In this document: in pieces, positions 39,853 to 52,142 of the stretch
Layout of the letters: the number at the start of each line of letters is the position of its first letter
Numbering within the stretch: position 1 is the first letter of the stretch
Assembly: GCF_047495875.1 (NCBI RefSeq)
Contig: NC_092459.1
Location: 14,078,965 to 14,142,964, forward strand
Source: Pithys albifrons albifrons
Lineage: Eukaryota; Chordata; Aves; Passeriformes; Thamnophilidae
DNA length: 64,000 nt
Reading direction: 5' to 3'
Notes under the pieces: model-generated
Databases searched by the model: none
Seen by the model: the letters and a program-made list of their open reading frames with translations, nothing else
What the model was told of the DNA's origin: nothing
Position numbers and translations under genes: made by a program

Positions 39853-42800
39853 GGAGAACACAGTCATCCTGAGTGACCGTGGGAGGTTGTTCTGTTCATT
39901 CACAACATGTGGGTCAGTCATAGTGATTTTCTACTCCATGCTTTAAGGATAAACATTTCAGGTGCTGAAGTGTATTGCTACTGGGAATCAGAGGTTGTTG
40001 ATGTAAGTGAATGTAAAAAAAGTCTCAAGTCAGGGAGTTGTGTAGCTGAGTTGGCAGAGATGGATATCTGCATGAAGAGATGAAATGTGTTTTTATAGAC
40101 AGCAAGTTTAGGCAACAGCAATAGTTACATTGTGACCATGTTATTTGGTCTTCAGAGGGTTCAGCTTGGGACTGTGATCACTACTGTTGTGCCTGTATCA
40201 ATAAAATGCTGTGTGCTTACCAGCCCAATAGTGTGCTGATTGTCTGAACACGTAAAGCACCATGTAAATCTTCTCGAAAGATCAGAGTTTTAAAGATCAC
40301 AAATCAGTTCTAGTAATGAATAATACTTATAAAAACTCAGTAAATTGCAACACTTGATAAGGTATTAAAATATGCTGTATGAAATTCAGGTGTGGTTAGT
40401 TAGCAGAGTTAAAAATAATGTATTCTTGCTGTGCCCAAATTGAGTTTTCTTTGCAAGATATTCCTAGTCCTGCTTTTGAATATTAAAAATTCAGCATTTG
40501 TCACAAACCCACTTCAGATCTGTTAAAGACACCTGGGTGCATGCCACAGTGGGATTATCTCTGATCTAATCACTAGGGAAAGTGGTCTTTTCAGGTCAGG
40601 GCTGAGGTCATGATTAGATTGTAGATGGAAAATTATTCCTTCTCTCTCTGAAGCATGCTTATTTACAGTATCAGGTGGTGTTCACTCCTGTCTCCTCATT
40701 TCATCATTGAAATGCTAATACTCATTCATCAGTGTCACTGATACTCCACGTGTGTGTGTGAGCATGTTTTATATTCTCAAATACGCATTGCAATGTAATT
40801 TGCAAAGGTAGAACTTCCTTAATACATTTAGGTAACTCTGTGTATTTATTTCAATCAATGGCCTCAGTGGACATTAAGTTTTCAACCATAGTAATAATAT
40901 TGGGCCTTTGTGTTTAACTTGTTTTTAGTAAAGCCATGAAACACATATGTAATGCTCTTATCAATTGTAAAACATAAATAAATCATAAATTCTTATCTTT
41001 GTGTTGAAATATTATATGTTCAAATGTCATAAAGCTCCACATACCAAGGATGCTCCAACAGTATCAATTAACTGCTTGTCTACCATGCTTTCTGGTTTAT
41101 ATCATCCCATAGCCTAAAAGGCATATATTTAACAGGGACAGCATTCATATTAGAAATGAGATTAATATTTTGAGATAAAATATTAGAAACAAGCTGAAAC
41201 ACAGAAGAAGGTAATAGCTGTAAAATCTTTTTATCCTGTTTCCTTGCTATCATTTTCCTGGGTATGTTTTGGTATAGGAATGTCCAGAGGCTCTGTCTCT
41301 CACAGCTCCTCCACTCCTCCAGGCTATTACATCAAAAGTAGGTGTAGTTAAGCTCAGCTCTTTGAAAAAAACCCATAGTATCAGCTTGGTGATTCTCACC
41401 TCAGGTTTTAAAATCCACTGCAAATGGTAGTGCCAAGCTGGATGTGATATGGAGACAGGTTTTAGTGTGTTTCTTCCACTGGCTACACAACTTCATGTAG
41501 AAAGTAACTGACTTTCACTGGCATTTCAAGATCTTGAGGCATGGTACATGGGTCAAATTATATTAGATTCCAAGCTGTCATGTGAGATTAATAACTAGCA
41601 ACTACCTTTGTAGAAAGACATGTCTCAAACGTGGGTAGTTCCAGGGAAAATGGAAGCTGGATGTATAATGGAAGCTGGATATGTAGCTAATGTCAAAAGT
41701 AATTAAAACCGTGGCTAAAAATAGTAAGGATACAAGAAAAACAGAGTCCTCTGCAACAATGTCCATGAAAATGGAAGGTAAGGTGGTGGAGGACAAGGTA
41801 AAACATAGATGAGTGCACTGTGACTGCTCCAAGTCTAAGTTAATTTTCTAGACATACTTAGCAGTTTTCAGAGAGAAATAAGCACTGCTAGGGCATGATT
41901 AATGTCACCCTAAGGCTCACATCTGAGGTCAGATTAGTGAAGCCTCTGTTCCTCTTTAGTGACTGGGAGATGGGTGTCCAGCCTGCTGCATCAGTCACAG
42001 ACACCTGCATTATAAACAATCAGAAATAGGGGAGGTGATCTGTGCTCTGATCATGTTGGAGACACACTGTGTGGTTTTCATTAATTGCATGTCTGACTGT
42101 GTTTGTGCTGGTAAGTAAAAAAGGAAAGAAACAATCCACAGAAGGCCAGGTGGATTTTCACAGTATCTGGAATACAGCAGCATGAACTTCACAACAAACT
42201 GCAGTATATTCTCTTTCAATTGACATCAAAGAGATTTTGCTGCTGCATCTGGTGATGGAGGGAGCAGAGTTGGGACCAGCATTTCCATTCTGGAATCCTA
42301 ACTAACCTCATTTTGGAATAAGTGAATAGCAGATTGCAGGTGTTGCTGGAGAAATAAATCCTACATTAAATATTGCACATGTATCTTCACATTACTCCTG
42401 CTCACATATGGTTGAGGGACAATGTGTGTGTTGAACTCCATGCTTTTTCTTGGGCACAAACAGCAATGTGACTCTCATGCCCTCCTCATGTACCACACAC
42501 ACCTAATAGAAAACGTAATCCTGTTTAGTTATCCAAATCAGCTGGAATATTTTTGAAAGGTGGCATAAAAAATATGGTCTTGGTTTGTGAGTGCACAGTA
42601 GTTTGAAAGCTATTCGATAACTGGAGACTTGTTTTTCTGCCCCAGTCTGTAGTTTCTGTAATTGATTTTCTGCTCACATGTAGCTTGAGCTCATCTGCAC
42701 CAGTGTCAGCAGTAAGCACTTAGAGCAGCATGGCTGCAGTGCCACTGAAAGCCTTCCTGGGGCTCATTCCTGACATTGCAACAATGCAATGCACTGAGTC

Positions 42801-42864
42801 TGGAGCTGCTGGCATTTCAAAGGTGCTCAATTGCCTTAATTTTCACTGCCTGTGAGCATTTGCT

Positions 42865-42891
42865 AAAAAAAAAAAGAAAGAAAGAAAAAAA
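42865..42891. repeat. A-rich (GAAA)n tract
   Basis: Eleven A followed by GAAAGAAAGAAAAAAA. No retroposon body was recognised immediately upstream. Confidence 0.9.
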
Positions 42892-45800
42892 TCAAAAACA
42901 TTCTATTTTGCAGTAGGAAAATATTTTCCAAGTCAAGCCATATGTTTCTGGGGTACTTGGGTTAGTAGCTATCCCCCTCTTTGTTTATAGACACATATAC
43001 AGCTGGTATGAATCTCTTTCTACATTTAACACTATTGCTGCTTAAGTAGTGTTCCAAAGGAAGGGTCTCCAATCAGGCAGCACAGCTTGCTTTGTGTCTA
43101 AGAATGGGGAGGAATACCTATGCTCAACTGGAATGTCTCCCAAATATTGTGAAGAGTAGTCTCTTTAAGCATATCATTATTGTACGAGGCAAAAATCAAT
43201 CATCAAACTTTATACTCAGATTTTTGAATCATACTAGCATTAATAGAATTATTATTATAATAGAATGATTAAATAGAATGATTCTTCTGTACACAATAGA
43301 CAGATAAGATGTGGAACGATCTGCTACAACGTATTTTCAAGTTGAGTTTGGTAAGATTTAAAACTTTAGTAGGCTAAGCAGACCCACACTCTGAGAAATG
43401 AAAATTATATTCATCACATATGAAGCTGTAGCCAGCTGATATGTTGTAAAATGGTACATTCACTTTTCAGTCTTTAATACAACCACTGCATGACAAATGC
43501 TTGCACACTGCAGAAATGAGGACCATTTAAATATTTAGCTGCCTTATATTTTCTTTGGTGTTTCTCTGCCTGGGACTCCTATACCTGGAAGCATATGCTT
43601 CCAGAGACATGTCTTCTTTCTTGCCACACAGTTTGTACCTTCCTGTGCGCATAGTTACTGAGCTGGAGGAATAACTAGTGGTACAGCTGCTTGAATTTAA
43701 GTTTTTTATTCCTTCAGCAGAAACTGCAGGCACAGTGAAATCAAATGTGGGTCTTATGGTCTCTGAATGTTGATTTATTTTCAGGTTTGTTTGAGCCGGG
43801 TATACATTGGAGAGGATAACCACAGATGTAAAAGTCAGAGGAAGGTAAAGTTACCTTGCTCCCAGGCCATTCAGGTGTTGTGTGCAACTACTGCATTTGC
43901 AAACACATGGAAAATGGTTTATTATCTCTGGAGACCACTTGGACTGTGCACTGCCCACAGGAATTTGCAGGCAAAAGAGCATCTCTGGCATTCATTCTGC
44001 TTAGTGACGGCTCAGGATTCCAGTCCCACAATGTGGCATAACAGGTGTGTGTGTAACATGTGAACTGACTTGTTCTCTGCCTATCACCCTAAAGCTGTGG
44101 TTCTCTGCACTCCAAGCAGCCTGGGCTCTCTGCCTTTTTAAAGCCTAGGACTTTTCTTAGTTATTTAGAAGGGAGGAGGCAGATCTAATGATAAGTGTTG
44201 AAGAAAGAGTAAGAGTGCTGTGCTGCTATGCAAAAGTTTTAACCTGACATGCTTATTTCATGTAGAAGAACCAAAGATTGAGAGAGAGGGTTAAAACATC
44301 AAAAACTGTTATTTCCTCCTGGAAGAGAAAAAAAATCAGCAAGGGAAACATATAGTGTGAAACTTTTCATTAAGAGATTGGTGTGGTGTGATATGAAAGA
44401 AGAATTCAAGGGTTACACTTTTCCTAACAAATGGGAAGATTTTTTTTAATGCTAAGGCACTTACAACTTGATTTTCTGCTGTAAAAGTCAAGGTTTGATT
44501 ATAGCTCCTGCATTATTATTTATAGTTTAGCAGTTATACATGCCATGTCCTTGGCTGTGGCATTGCAGTTTGCACCATCTATGTCTGCTTCCTAAATTTA
44601 TTGATCTCATTAGAAGATAAAAATGACAAAGATAGCTCATAATACTTCTGAGAAATGTAAAACCATTAGCAGGTCATTGTCAAAGTTATAACATGTCCTT
44701 TTAAGCTGCTTAGCAAACTGGTGGCAGCCTATGATACAGGGATTAACCTGTGCCAGGAGTGACTGAGTGGATCGCAGTGGATGGTTAATATTCAGCCTGC
44801 CTACAAAGCTTTGAAGCTGCCTCACAAAATGATACAACAAAGCGATAAACAAATACATTAAAAACAAAGGGAACAGAAGTTTTCTTTTCCTGTCCTTTAT
44901 CTTTGTCTCTGACACATTAGAAGCAGAATGGGTATTAGAGCTTCGGTCTGAAATTAGAATTACTTTTTTTTTTTCAGTTGGGTTATGCTCCCCTAGGAAA
45001 AGGAGCCTCTTAGGCTTTGCTCTCTGAGTGCAGGCTGACCTTGGCCGAGACCCTAAGCCAGCTTTTCGTAAGCGGAACCTTGAAGGTGCTACCCTAGAGC
45101 TGTGTGTAGGTGCATAATTTTAATAATGAGAATTTCAGAAACACACTGCACAGCTGTATTTTGAAATTAGCATTTGCAGCCCCAGGCATAGCCCATTCCA
45201 TACTGCCCAGTGTGCCCACCAGTGCAATGGTCATAATGAGACTTGCAAATTTTTTTGCAGACCTATACACCTGTGTTGTTCTTATTATTGTTTACATTTC
45301 TTCCCTTAAAGAAATGGCTGCAAGTATTGCCTGATTACTCTATTGCTTACAGAACTGTTTGGGTTTACAGAGAACTTTGTTAAACTGGCAGACCACATAG
45401 TGCTATGTAAGATTTGGGCTGGAGGTCCAGGGTTTCTGCATTGGTTCTTAGGGATAGAAGTGGAATAGGTGGTTAAGCAGAGGAATATGAAGGCAGAAAG
45501 ACTGGTACCTAGTGGGTCTTTTCAGCATCTCACCCGACTCCACTCACAGCAGAGGGTGATTCAGACACAGTTACTGCCAAACCCCTTTAAGAGTGGATCA
45601 CACATACACAGGTGGGCTCAGAAAAGAGGAATAGGAAGGAACAGAGAGAAAGAATAGAAACCTAAGCCCCAGTTTGCTGTTGAGCATCATGTGACCTGAT
45701 TTACACCAATGCATGATTCTCCTTTAGGAGCAATTTATATGCATATTCCAGTAACAAGTAAACACGCATTAGGGAAATGATAAATTAGCCTATACAACAG

Positions 45801-46762
45801 TTTGCAGATTACACATGAGAGAATGAGAATAACAACATTATTAATCATTTCAGTTATTCATTCAATTTTTAACCTATTAATGACTATTTGTGTATTTTAT
45901 CTGTATCAACGTCAGAACTACCAGGAAGGGGACCCTTGATCACTGGTACACAAACCTCTCCCAGCAAAACTTGTTTCTAATTTCTTTTTTTTAAACATAT
46001 ATAGTACTAATTCTAACTTGGTGCAACTGTTCCAATTTTATTTAGACCACATAACTATAAATATACCATTCTATTGCCTACATCACCAAAGTGGTTTTCG
46101 GTTAACTGGTGAAATTCAAATACTCCAAATGCCTCATAACCATGTTATACAAATATTATAATGTGTATATGTGTTCCCAACTATTAACTGCTCTATCACT
46201 GGAATCGGGTCTACTAATATTTGATTGGAATAGAAGCATTGTCTTCCACTTGATTTAGCAAAACAATCTTTAAATTTTAAAGAGATATTTTCCCAGTCAT
46301 GGATCTTGTAAATGCTGTTATGGGATGCAGTTAATAAAGAATGAAAAAATGATAATATTTTTAATAAAGTTGTGTGAGGAAAGTTCAATCAATTTCCTAG
46401 AGCCTTCTGAGCTTTGAAACAAAATTGTTTGATTCTAATTCAGATTGGAAAAAAACCCAAAACATGAAAAAATATATTCTCCCATTGAAGGCAAAGTTCT
46501 AGTGGCTCTGGCTCTGCAGGTCTTTGCCTTGTTCTCAGTTCCAGCTACTGAACAGAGAGAATTAATTCTAAGAGCATTCATACTAGGAGTAGCCTCTGAG
46601 CCTGACTTAGCTTGGGACATGCAAAAAGCTGTTGGCTACTGATTTTAGTACTATTCCCATCGCTGGTGCTCCAGAGCTATCGGTGTTTCCCATGATTTTC
46701 CATCCCAGAATCCTGTAATCCTTTGGCTGAATATCCTTACTTCTGAAGGATTAAGGCAAACT

Positions 46763-46985
46763 CGAAAGGTTGCAGAAAAGAAGAGCAAGAACAATTGAAA
46801 GTCTGAAAATCCTGCCTGACATTGAGAGATTATAGAAGATCAGTGTACTTAGATTATGTGACAGAAGGTTAAGAGGTGGCTTGATCATGGTCTCAAAAGT
46901 CCCAAGTTGAGAAATAGTTTTTCAATACATGGGGAATCTCTAATTTAGCAGACTAAAGCCATAGCATGATCCTGTGATTGAATGC
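46763..46985 (+). mobile_element. Ancient CR1 LINE ORF2 C-terminal remnant
   Basis: The forward translation follows the CR1 ORF2 C-terminus with stops: the residues AR-TIESL--LPDIERL, then DRRLRGGLI-V correspond to the family motif KMIKGLENLPYEERL...KRRLRGDLI. It is interrupted and much more diverged than the 31-39 kb copies. The wording is close to old CR1 lineages abundant in turtles and crocodilians, so this insertion probably predates birds. Confidence 0.75.
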
Positions 46986-47635
46986 TTAATTGGGACAAGC
47001 TCACACAAGACATAGGATATATGAGACTGTAGCAGCTAAGACCTTTTTTTTAATTAAAGGTACTGTTGGAGTTTTAGTAATTTTAAAATTTTAAACGTAT
47101 CTTTGCTAAAAGCTGTCCTACTTTGACCAGAAATTATAGAGTTTTTGCAGAAGTCCCTGGGTAAAATACTATGGGTATATGTTGTGCCCAAGGGCAACCT
47201 ATACAATCATAATTTCAGAGTTTATTAATTCTTTGGTAATGAATGTTCCCTACTCCTGCATAAAATAGACCCATACAATGTACTATAACTTGCATTTTTC
47301 TAGCCTTAATGTCATTATTCAGAAGCTCTCAAAATTGTTTTTGTACCTCTGTGTGCTTAACCCAAAGAAAAGGAAAGCTATTTAATATAAGAAGGTATTT
47401 TTAGCCTTTCTGAAAGCTTCTTATGCCAATCCCTAAAAGGAAACAAGAATTTTCTCCAAAAATGCAAATTCTCTGTCTAGAAGAAAGAGTATCATTTTAA
47501 CTGCTTCATCATTATGTGTCACTCTCTATGTATAGTAAGTGCACTGTGACAGTTTCTAAGAGACAATCAGGGACTTTTCCAATAACTACAAAATTATATT
47601 TCATAATACACATATCTGTGAGGCATGAGGCTTCA
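46986..47635. other. Unique DNA, no gene seen
   Basis: Very AT-rich, no recognisable feature. Confidence 0.5.
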
Positions 47636-47715
47636 TGTGTTCAAAGCACTTAGCACTCATTAGCTAATGTTCACAGCACCTCTATGGAATAGGTAAGATA
47701 GTATTATAAAGGCAC
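47636..47715 (+). mobile_element. MIR-like ancient SINE fragment
   Basis: TGTTCAAAGCACTTAGCACTCATTAGCTAATG followed by CACAGCACCTCTATGGAATAGGTAAGATAGTATTAT matches the MIR order (AGCACTTTACA...TTAACTAAT...CTATGAGGTAGGTA.TATTAT). Confidence 0.65.
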
Positions 47716-49026
47716 ACGGTCCACAAAACCACATAAAACATTCCTAATGGAGAATAGAACAAAGGTTGGTACCTTCCAATTTCCAAATCACTCATTCAAG
47801 TCTCCAATAAAAACATTTTATTAGCTACATAGCTATAGGAACACTGTTTTTAGTATTATGTCCTAATATTCCATCTATTGCAATAGTTTTATTTGCCTCC
47901 TAAACTAATACAAGGAGTAATGCTGTGACACTACCAAATTTGTCAAGATTAGCAACATTAGCCTCCATAGTTATTACAAGGTCTTGAATTGATGAGCTAA
48001 TCCTACTGAAATTAAATTGCTGCATGAAAACTACATTTCATTAAAAAGAACTGAGAAGAGGAAGTGATACTACTTATTTTCAAAGTTTGCCTTGATTTTA
48101 CAGATCAATGGCATTATGATATGGCAGTAAAGTCCATAGAGTAGCAGGGGCTAAGTGCTTGCTCTGCCAAGTACAGTCCTTGCTTTTAAAAGAATGCTTT
48201 ATAAAAGGGACCATTTAGGAAACCAACAACAGGACAGCATAAATAAAATTTATGAAAGACCCTCCAGACTACTTAGAGTCCATTCTGCCCTTTTTATGTG
48301 CAGATGGAATGAATATATGCCTGACATAGAGGAATAGCCTTTGACAAGGGATTCCTTTGGCCATGGGGCCCAGCACCTATCCATAGCTTTTCTCCCCTCT
48401 CCTTGACCCTGCATGTCTGGCAAAAGCATCTCAAAAGAACATGTAGCTGCTGTGATAGCAATGCAGAGTCCAATCAATTAAGCCTTATTTATGAATAAAT
48501 CTCATGTATGACAGACTTGAAAGAGGAACTTACAGTCACCTACCTAATCCAGCTTTCCAGTAACACATCATGCCTTTTTATTATGTTCTCCATGAATTTG
48601 TGAAAGTGATTGGCAAGGCAAATATAAAGGAAATGGTTAGGATACAAATGTAGTAGATGGAAACCATATGTTCAAAACCTGACCTCCTGTCTAGCTCATT
48701 TTGGGCACCATCAGGCATGACTTCTGGAATTCCTTGCTCCTAGGGATTGTCACTGTACTTTGATGATCAGTTGAAAACTGCTGAGCAATGGATAGAGGGG
48801 TAAATGGGAGGATTGCTATACTGACACTTCATGACCTTTCACAAATATATACTAGCATATTTCAGAGATAGATGATGACATGGATAACCTCATACCAGGC
48901 CTTCTGAATTTTCATTTTGACCACTTCTGCTGGAGACTAATCCAAAAAACCCAAGAAAATACAAGTTCTACTGGGATGCCAATATATATGTTTTGAATTA
49001 CAAAAGGGAAAACCAAGTTTCCTTGC

Positions 49027-49056
49027 TTTTTTGTTTTGTTTTGTTTTGTTTTTGTT
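49027..49056. repeat. (TTTTG)n simple repeat
   Basis: Four to five units of TTTTG within a T-rich tract. Confidence 0.9.
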
Positions 49057-52000
49057 TCTGGCACCAAACATGTAAATGTGACAGGGAGAAAATATCCTGC
49101 TCAAAAGAAGAGAGTCTGGAAGTTAGCAATATGAAAAAGTTTCTTGAAAGAAAACAACAACCCACCAAGGCCAACTCAGTGTTTTACTACCAAATTACCA
49201 TAAAGGTATAGAGAAGACATCAACCACAGATCTGTTTCTTTCATGTTTTCAACTTTCCCCATTCCAGATATCTTTTGGACAGCTATTTGCCACTTAGGCC
49301 CATCTCACAGACTTAAGATGTGATGAGAAGCAACACAGTATTGCAGAAAATGATCCTGAACTCCTGGTTCTCTGTTTCTCTGTAAAGACTAGTTAAAAGC
49401 ATAAGAATAAACAGTCAGGTTTTCCAATAGAAATTCATCAGTGAATTCTCTCAAAGATATAAATAAGGGCGAGTTAACAGAAGATCTGGCAAAAGAAATA
49501 TCAAAATAGCATAGTTTTGAAATAAAACAAAGCTATTAAGAAAAACTATGTGTTGGAAAGAATTGCAGAGGAATATGATAATACTGGCTGACTGTGTGAC
49601 AAAATGTCAGATACAATTCAGTGAATAGAAGTATAAAGTAATGTTAACCTTAGATACACAGTAATGGCTTTTGAACTGGCTCTTAGCACTTAGAAGAAAT
49701 ATTTGAGTTCTCTGAAAACATCAGCTCAGAACTCAATAGAGATGAAGGTAAGAAAGGTGGATTTGGGTGGAACAGCTTCTGCAGACAGAGTGGCTGTGAG
49801 TCTTTGCTGTGAAAAGAGGTGATGGGTGTGCCTGAGACCATGATAAGCGGGGAGGGAAGAGGTGAATTCAGAATGATTATTTAACCTTTCCATAACACTG
49901 CACCTAGAAGGCATCAAATATAAACCACTGGATGGCATGTTTGAAACAAATACCAGCTGTGTAGTTGAACTGTGAAACTCATTACTTCATGAGTTTAGAC
50001 ATATACAGAAAGCTATTAAACATTTTCATGGAATAAAAAATCCATTGAGAACTATTAAAATATCTTCATATCAGGAACATCCTGACAACACGTCATGAAG
50101 GGATGAGTGAGCCAACCAAGAAACTAGGAGTATATATTTGCCTTGTTCTTTTGCTCTTTCTTAACTCCATTGCTGGAAATGAGACAAAAAATTTGTAAGG
50201 GCCCCAGGTTCACACAGCAAAACTGTTCTCACATTGAAGAGTACTTTCTGATATTCTCTTTTGCAATCCATATGACATGCAAAGCCCACATGTGACTGTG
50301 TGTGGCAGTTGCTCTGACCACGGTGGGGATATGCTCAGAGCAAGGCCACTGCATCCCAGTCGCAGCTTCCTCATTGTGCCCTTTGGTGCTAATGAACCTG
50401 AGAAGAGAGAGGGGAATTCACACTCTCTGTGTTTCTTACTCGGTTCCAGTAAATTTACACCAAGAAATGGTAAAACTTCTTTCTATGAGATGGTGAGGCC
50501 AGGATTTTGTGGTTTGGCTACAAATTTTTTCCCCCGTCCTGATTTAATTTAACCAGGCAGTCAAATTTCAGTAATCCTCATCACTTCTTAGCTCACTGTT
50601 TTATGTTGATGTTTATTCTTGTTCTCCTGCTTGTACAGTTCCCTCTCCTTAATGTGCTGATACCAGCATTTCAGGGATGATAAAAAAACTGGAGGGAAAC
50701 ACGGTCATTTACTCCTTCTTGTCTTGTTTGTTTGCTTCAGAAGTACTAGCACTGCCACAAATAGACTTTCCTCGTGCATGGCAAGAGATAAGGTTGGGGT
50801 TTTCTGCTTTGTTTGTTCTGTACCACACATATTTTCCCCACCCACTCCCTCGCTTGCTTTTATACATGCTCACACACAGATGTACTTGTATACTATCAGG
50901 TTTCAGAGAATTTCACTTAGCTTAGGAGAATGTGACCAATGTCTGGGATAAAATGTTTATATTTTCAGCAAGTAATTTCTACCAATCTTACCATCACAGG
51001 TGGGTGTTTCTGAGAAGGGTGCTAAAGCACCTATCACTCAGCATTTAGGACACTGAAATAGCATTAGTGAAAGTAGTGCTATGAAAAGTTGAGGTGTGCC
51101 ATGTTGTCATAAACTATTTGCTGCCTGCTCAGTTTAGCTCCATTTTCGGAAGTGGCAAAAGTGATTTAGTTAATAGGTGATATAGTTGTCTCCTGCCTAT
51201 TCCTTTCTTGAAAATGTTGATATAGCTCATAGCTCTGCCTCATTGCTGTCTCTTTGACTAGTACTTCTCATATGAGAAGCTGTACACAGATGAATTCAAG
51301 CGATTATATGAATAGAGGGATTTTTCTGAACCGGCTGCATTTTGCTCAAGCATTCTCCCAAAGCTGTGTGTCTCTGCAGAGAGATAAGTGCATCTGCAAG
51401 TTTCAAGATGTGCGGTTTCTGTGGGTGGAGTGGGATGAGTATGGTGGGGTGAAAGAAAAGAAGAAGAAATGGTCTCCAGCATCAGTAAAGTCTCTGGTGC
51501 CTCATCAATATCTGTCCTCTTACAGGTTCTGCTTTTTAAACACTGACTTCAGGAGAAGTTCTGCAGGATGAAAGGGTTATTATGCGACTGGACACCTTGA
51601 GCCACTTGGGGTAAATTAATACAGTCTCTTAGTTATCAGTTAAGTCCTTGTGCTCTGGTGAAATCAGTGGAGCTTGTTTTCACTGGTGTAGTATGTGAGC
51701 CATTAAGTTTAATGAATTGTTGCAAATAGTTTAATCTGCACTTGCAGGTGCGATTAAAACTTTTTTTTTTAACCAAGAGAACTTTTTCACCTATGAAATC
51801 TTTCTCAGTCACAATATGGAGTAGTGGGATGGGCTTTGCTCATTAGAAAGCCTGATGCTCAGTTCAACATTCCCTTCTGCTAAATTTACCTCCTTCAGGA
51901 TTTAAGACTCTAAGTTGCAGGGGATAAAACATAAGGCCCTGGTTAATTGCAAATAAATAGTGCCAGAGATACATACAGATGGCACCTGAAGTTCACATCT

Positions 52001-52062
52001 GAAGAGTATCCAGTAAACTATACATAATTTACACAAGTATGTTCAGGAAGCAGGAGAACAAC

Positions 52063-52142
52063 TTTTTTTCTTTTTTTCTTCCTTTTTTTTTTTTTTGTGG
52101 TTTTTCATATTTGTAAAACAACAAAACAACAACAACAAAAAG
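52063..52142. repeat. Poly-T tract followed by (AAC)n-rich tract
   Basis: T runs (52063-52096, interrupted by C) are followed 15-20 bp later by AAAACAACAAAACAACAACAAC. The T-rich and A-rich halves could pair into an AT hairpin. This may be the tail of a decayed retroposon, but no body is recognised. Confidence 0.8.

Larger units (their letters stand above)
39525..46762. other. Unique DNA with simple repeats, no gene seen
   Basis: Contains a C9-T11-(GT)n tract at 39817-39852 and an A/G-rich tract at 42865-42891. An exon-like 60-bp segment (43785-43844) is treated in the findings. No protein or RNA gene is recognised. Confidence 0.5.
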
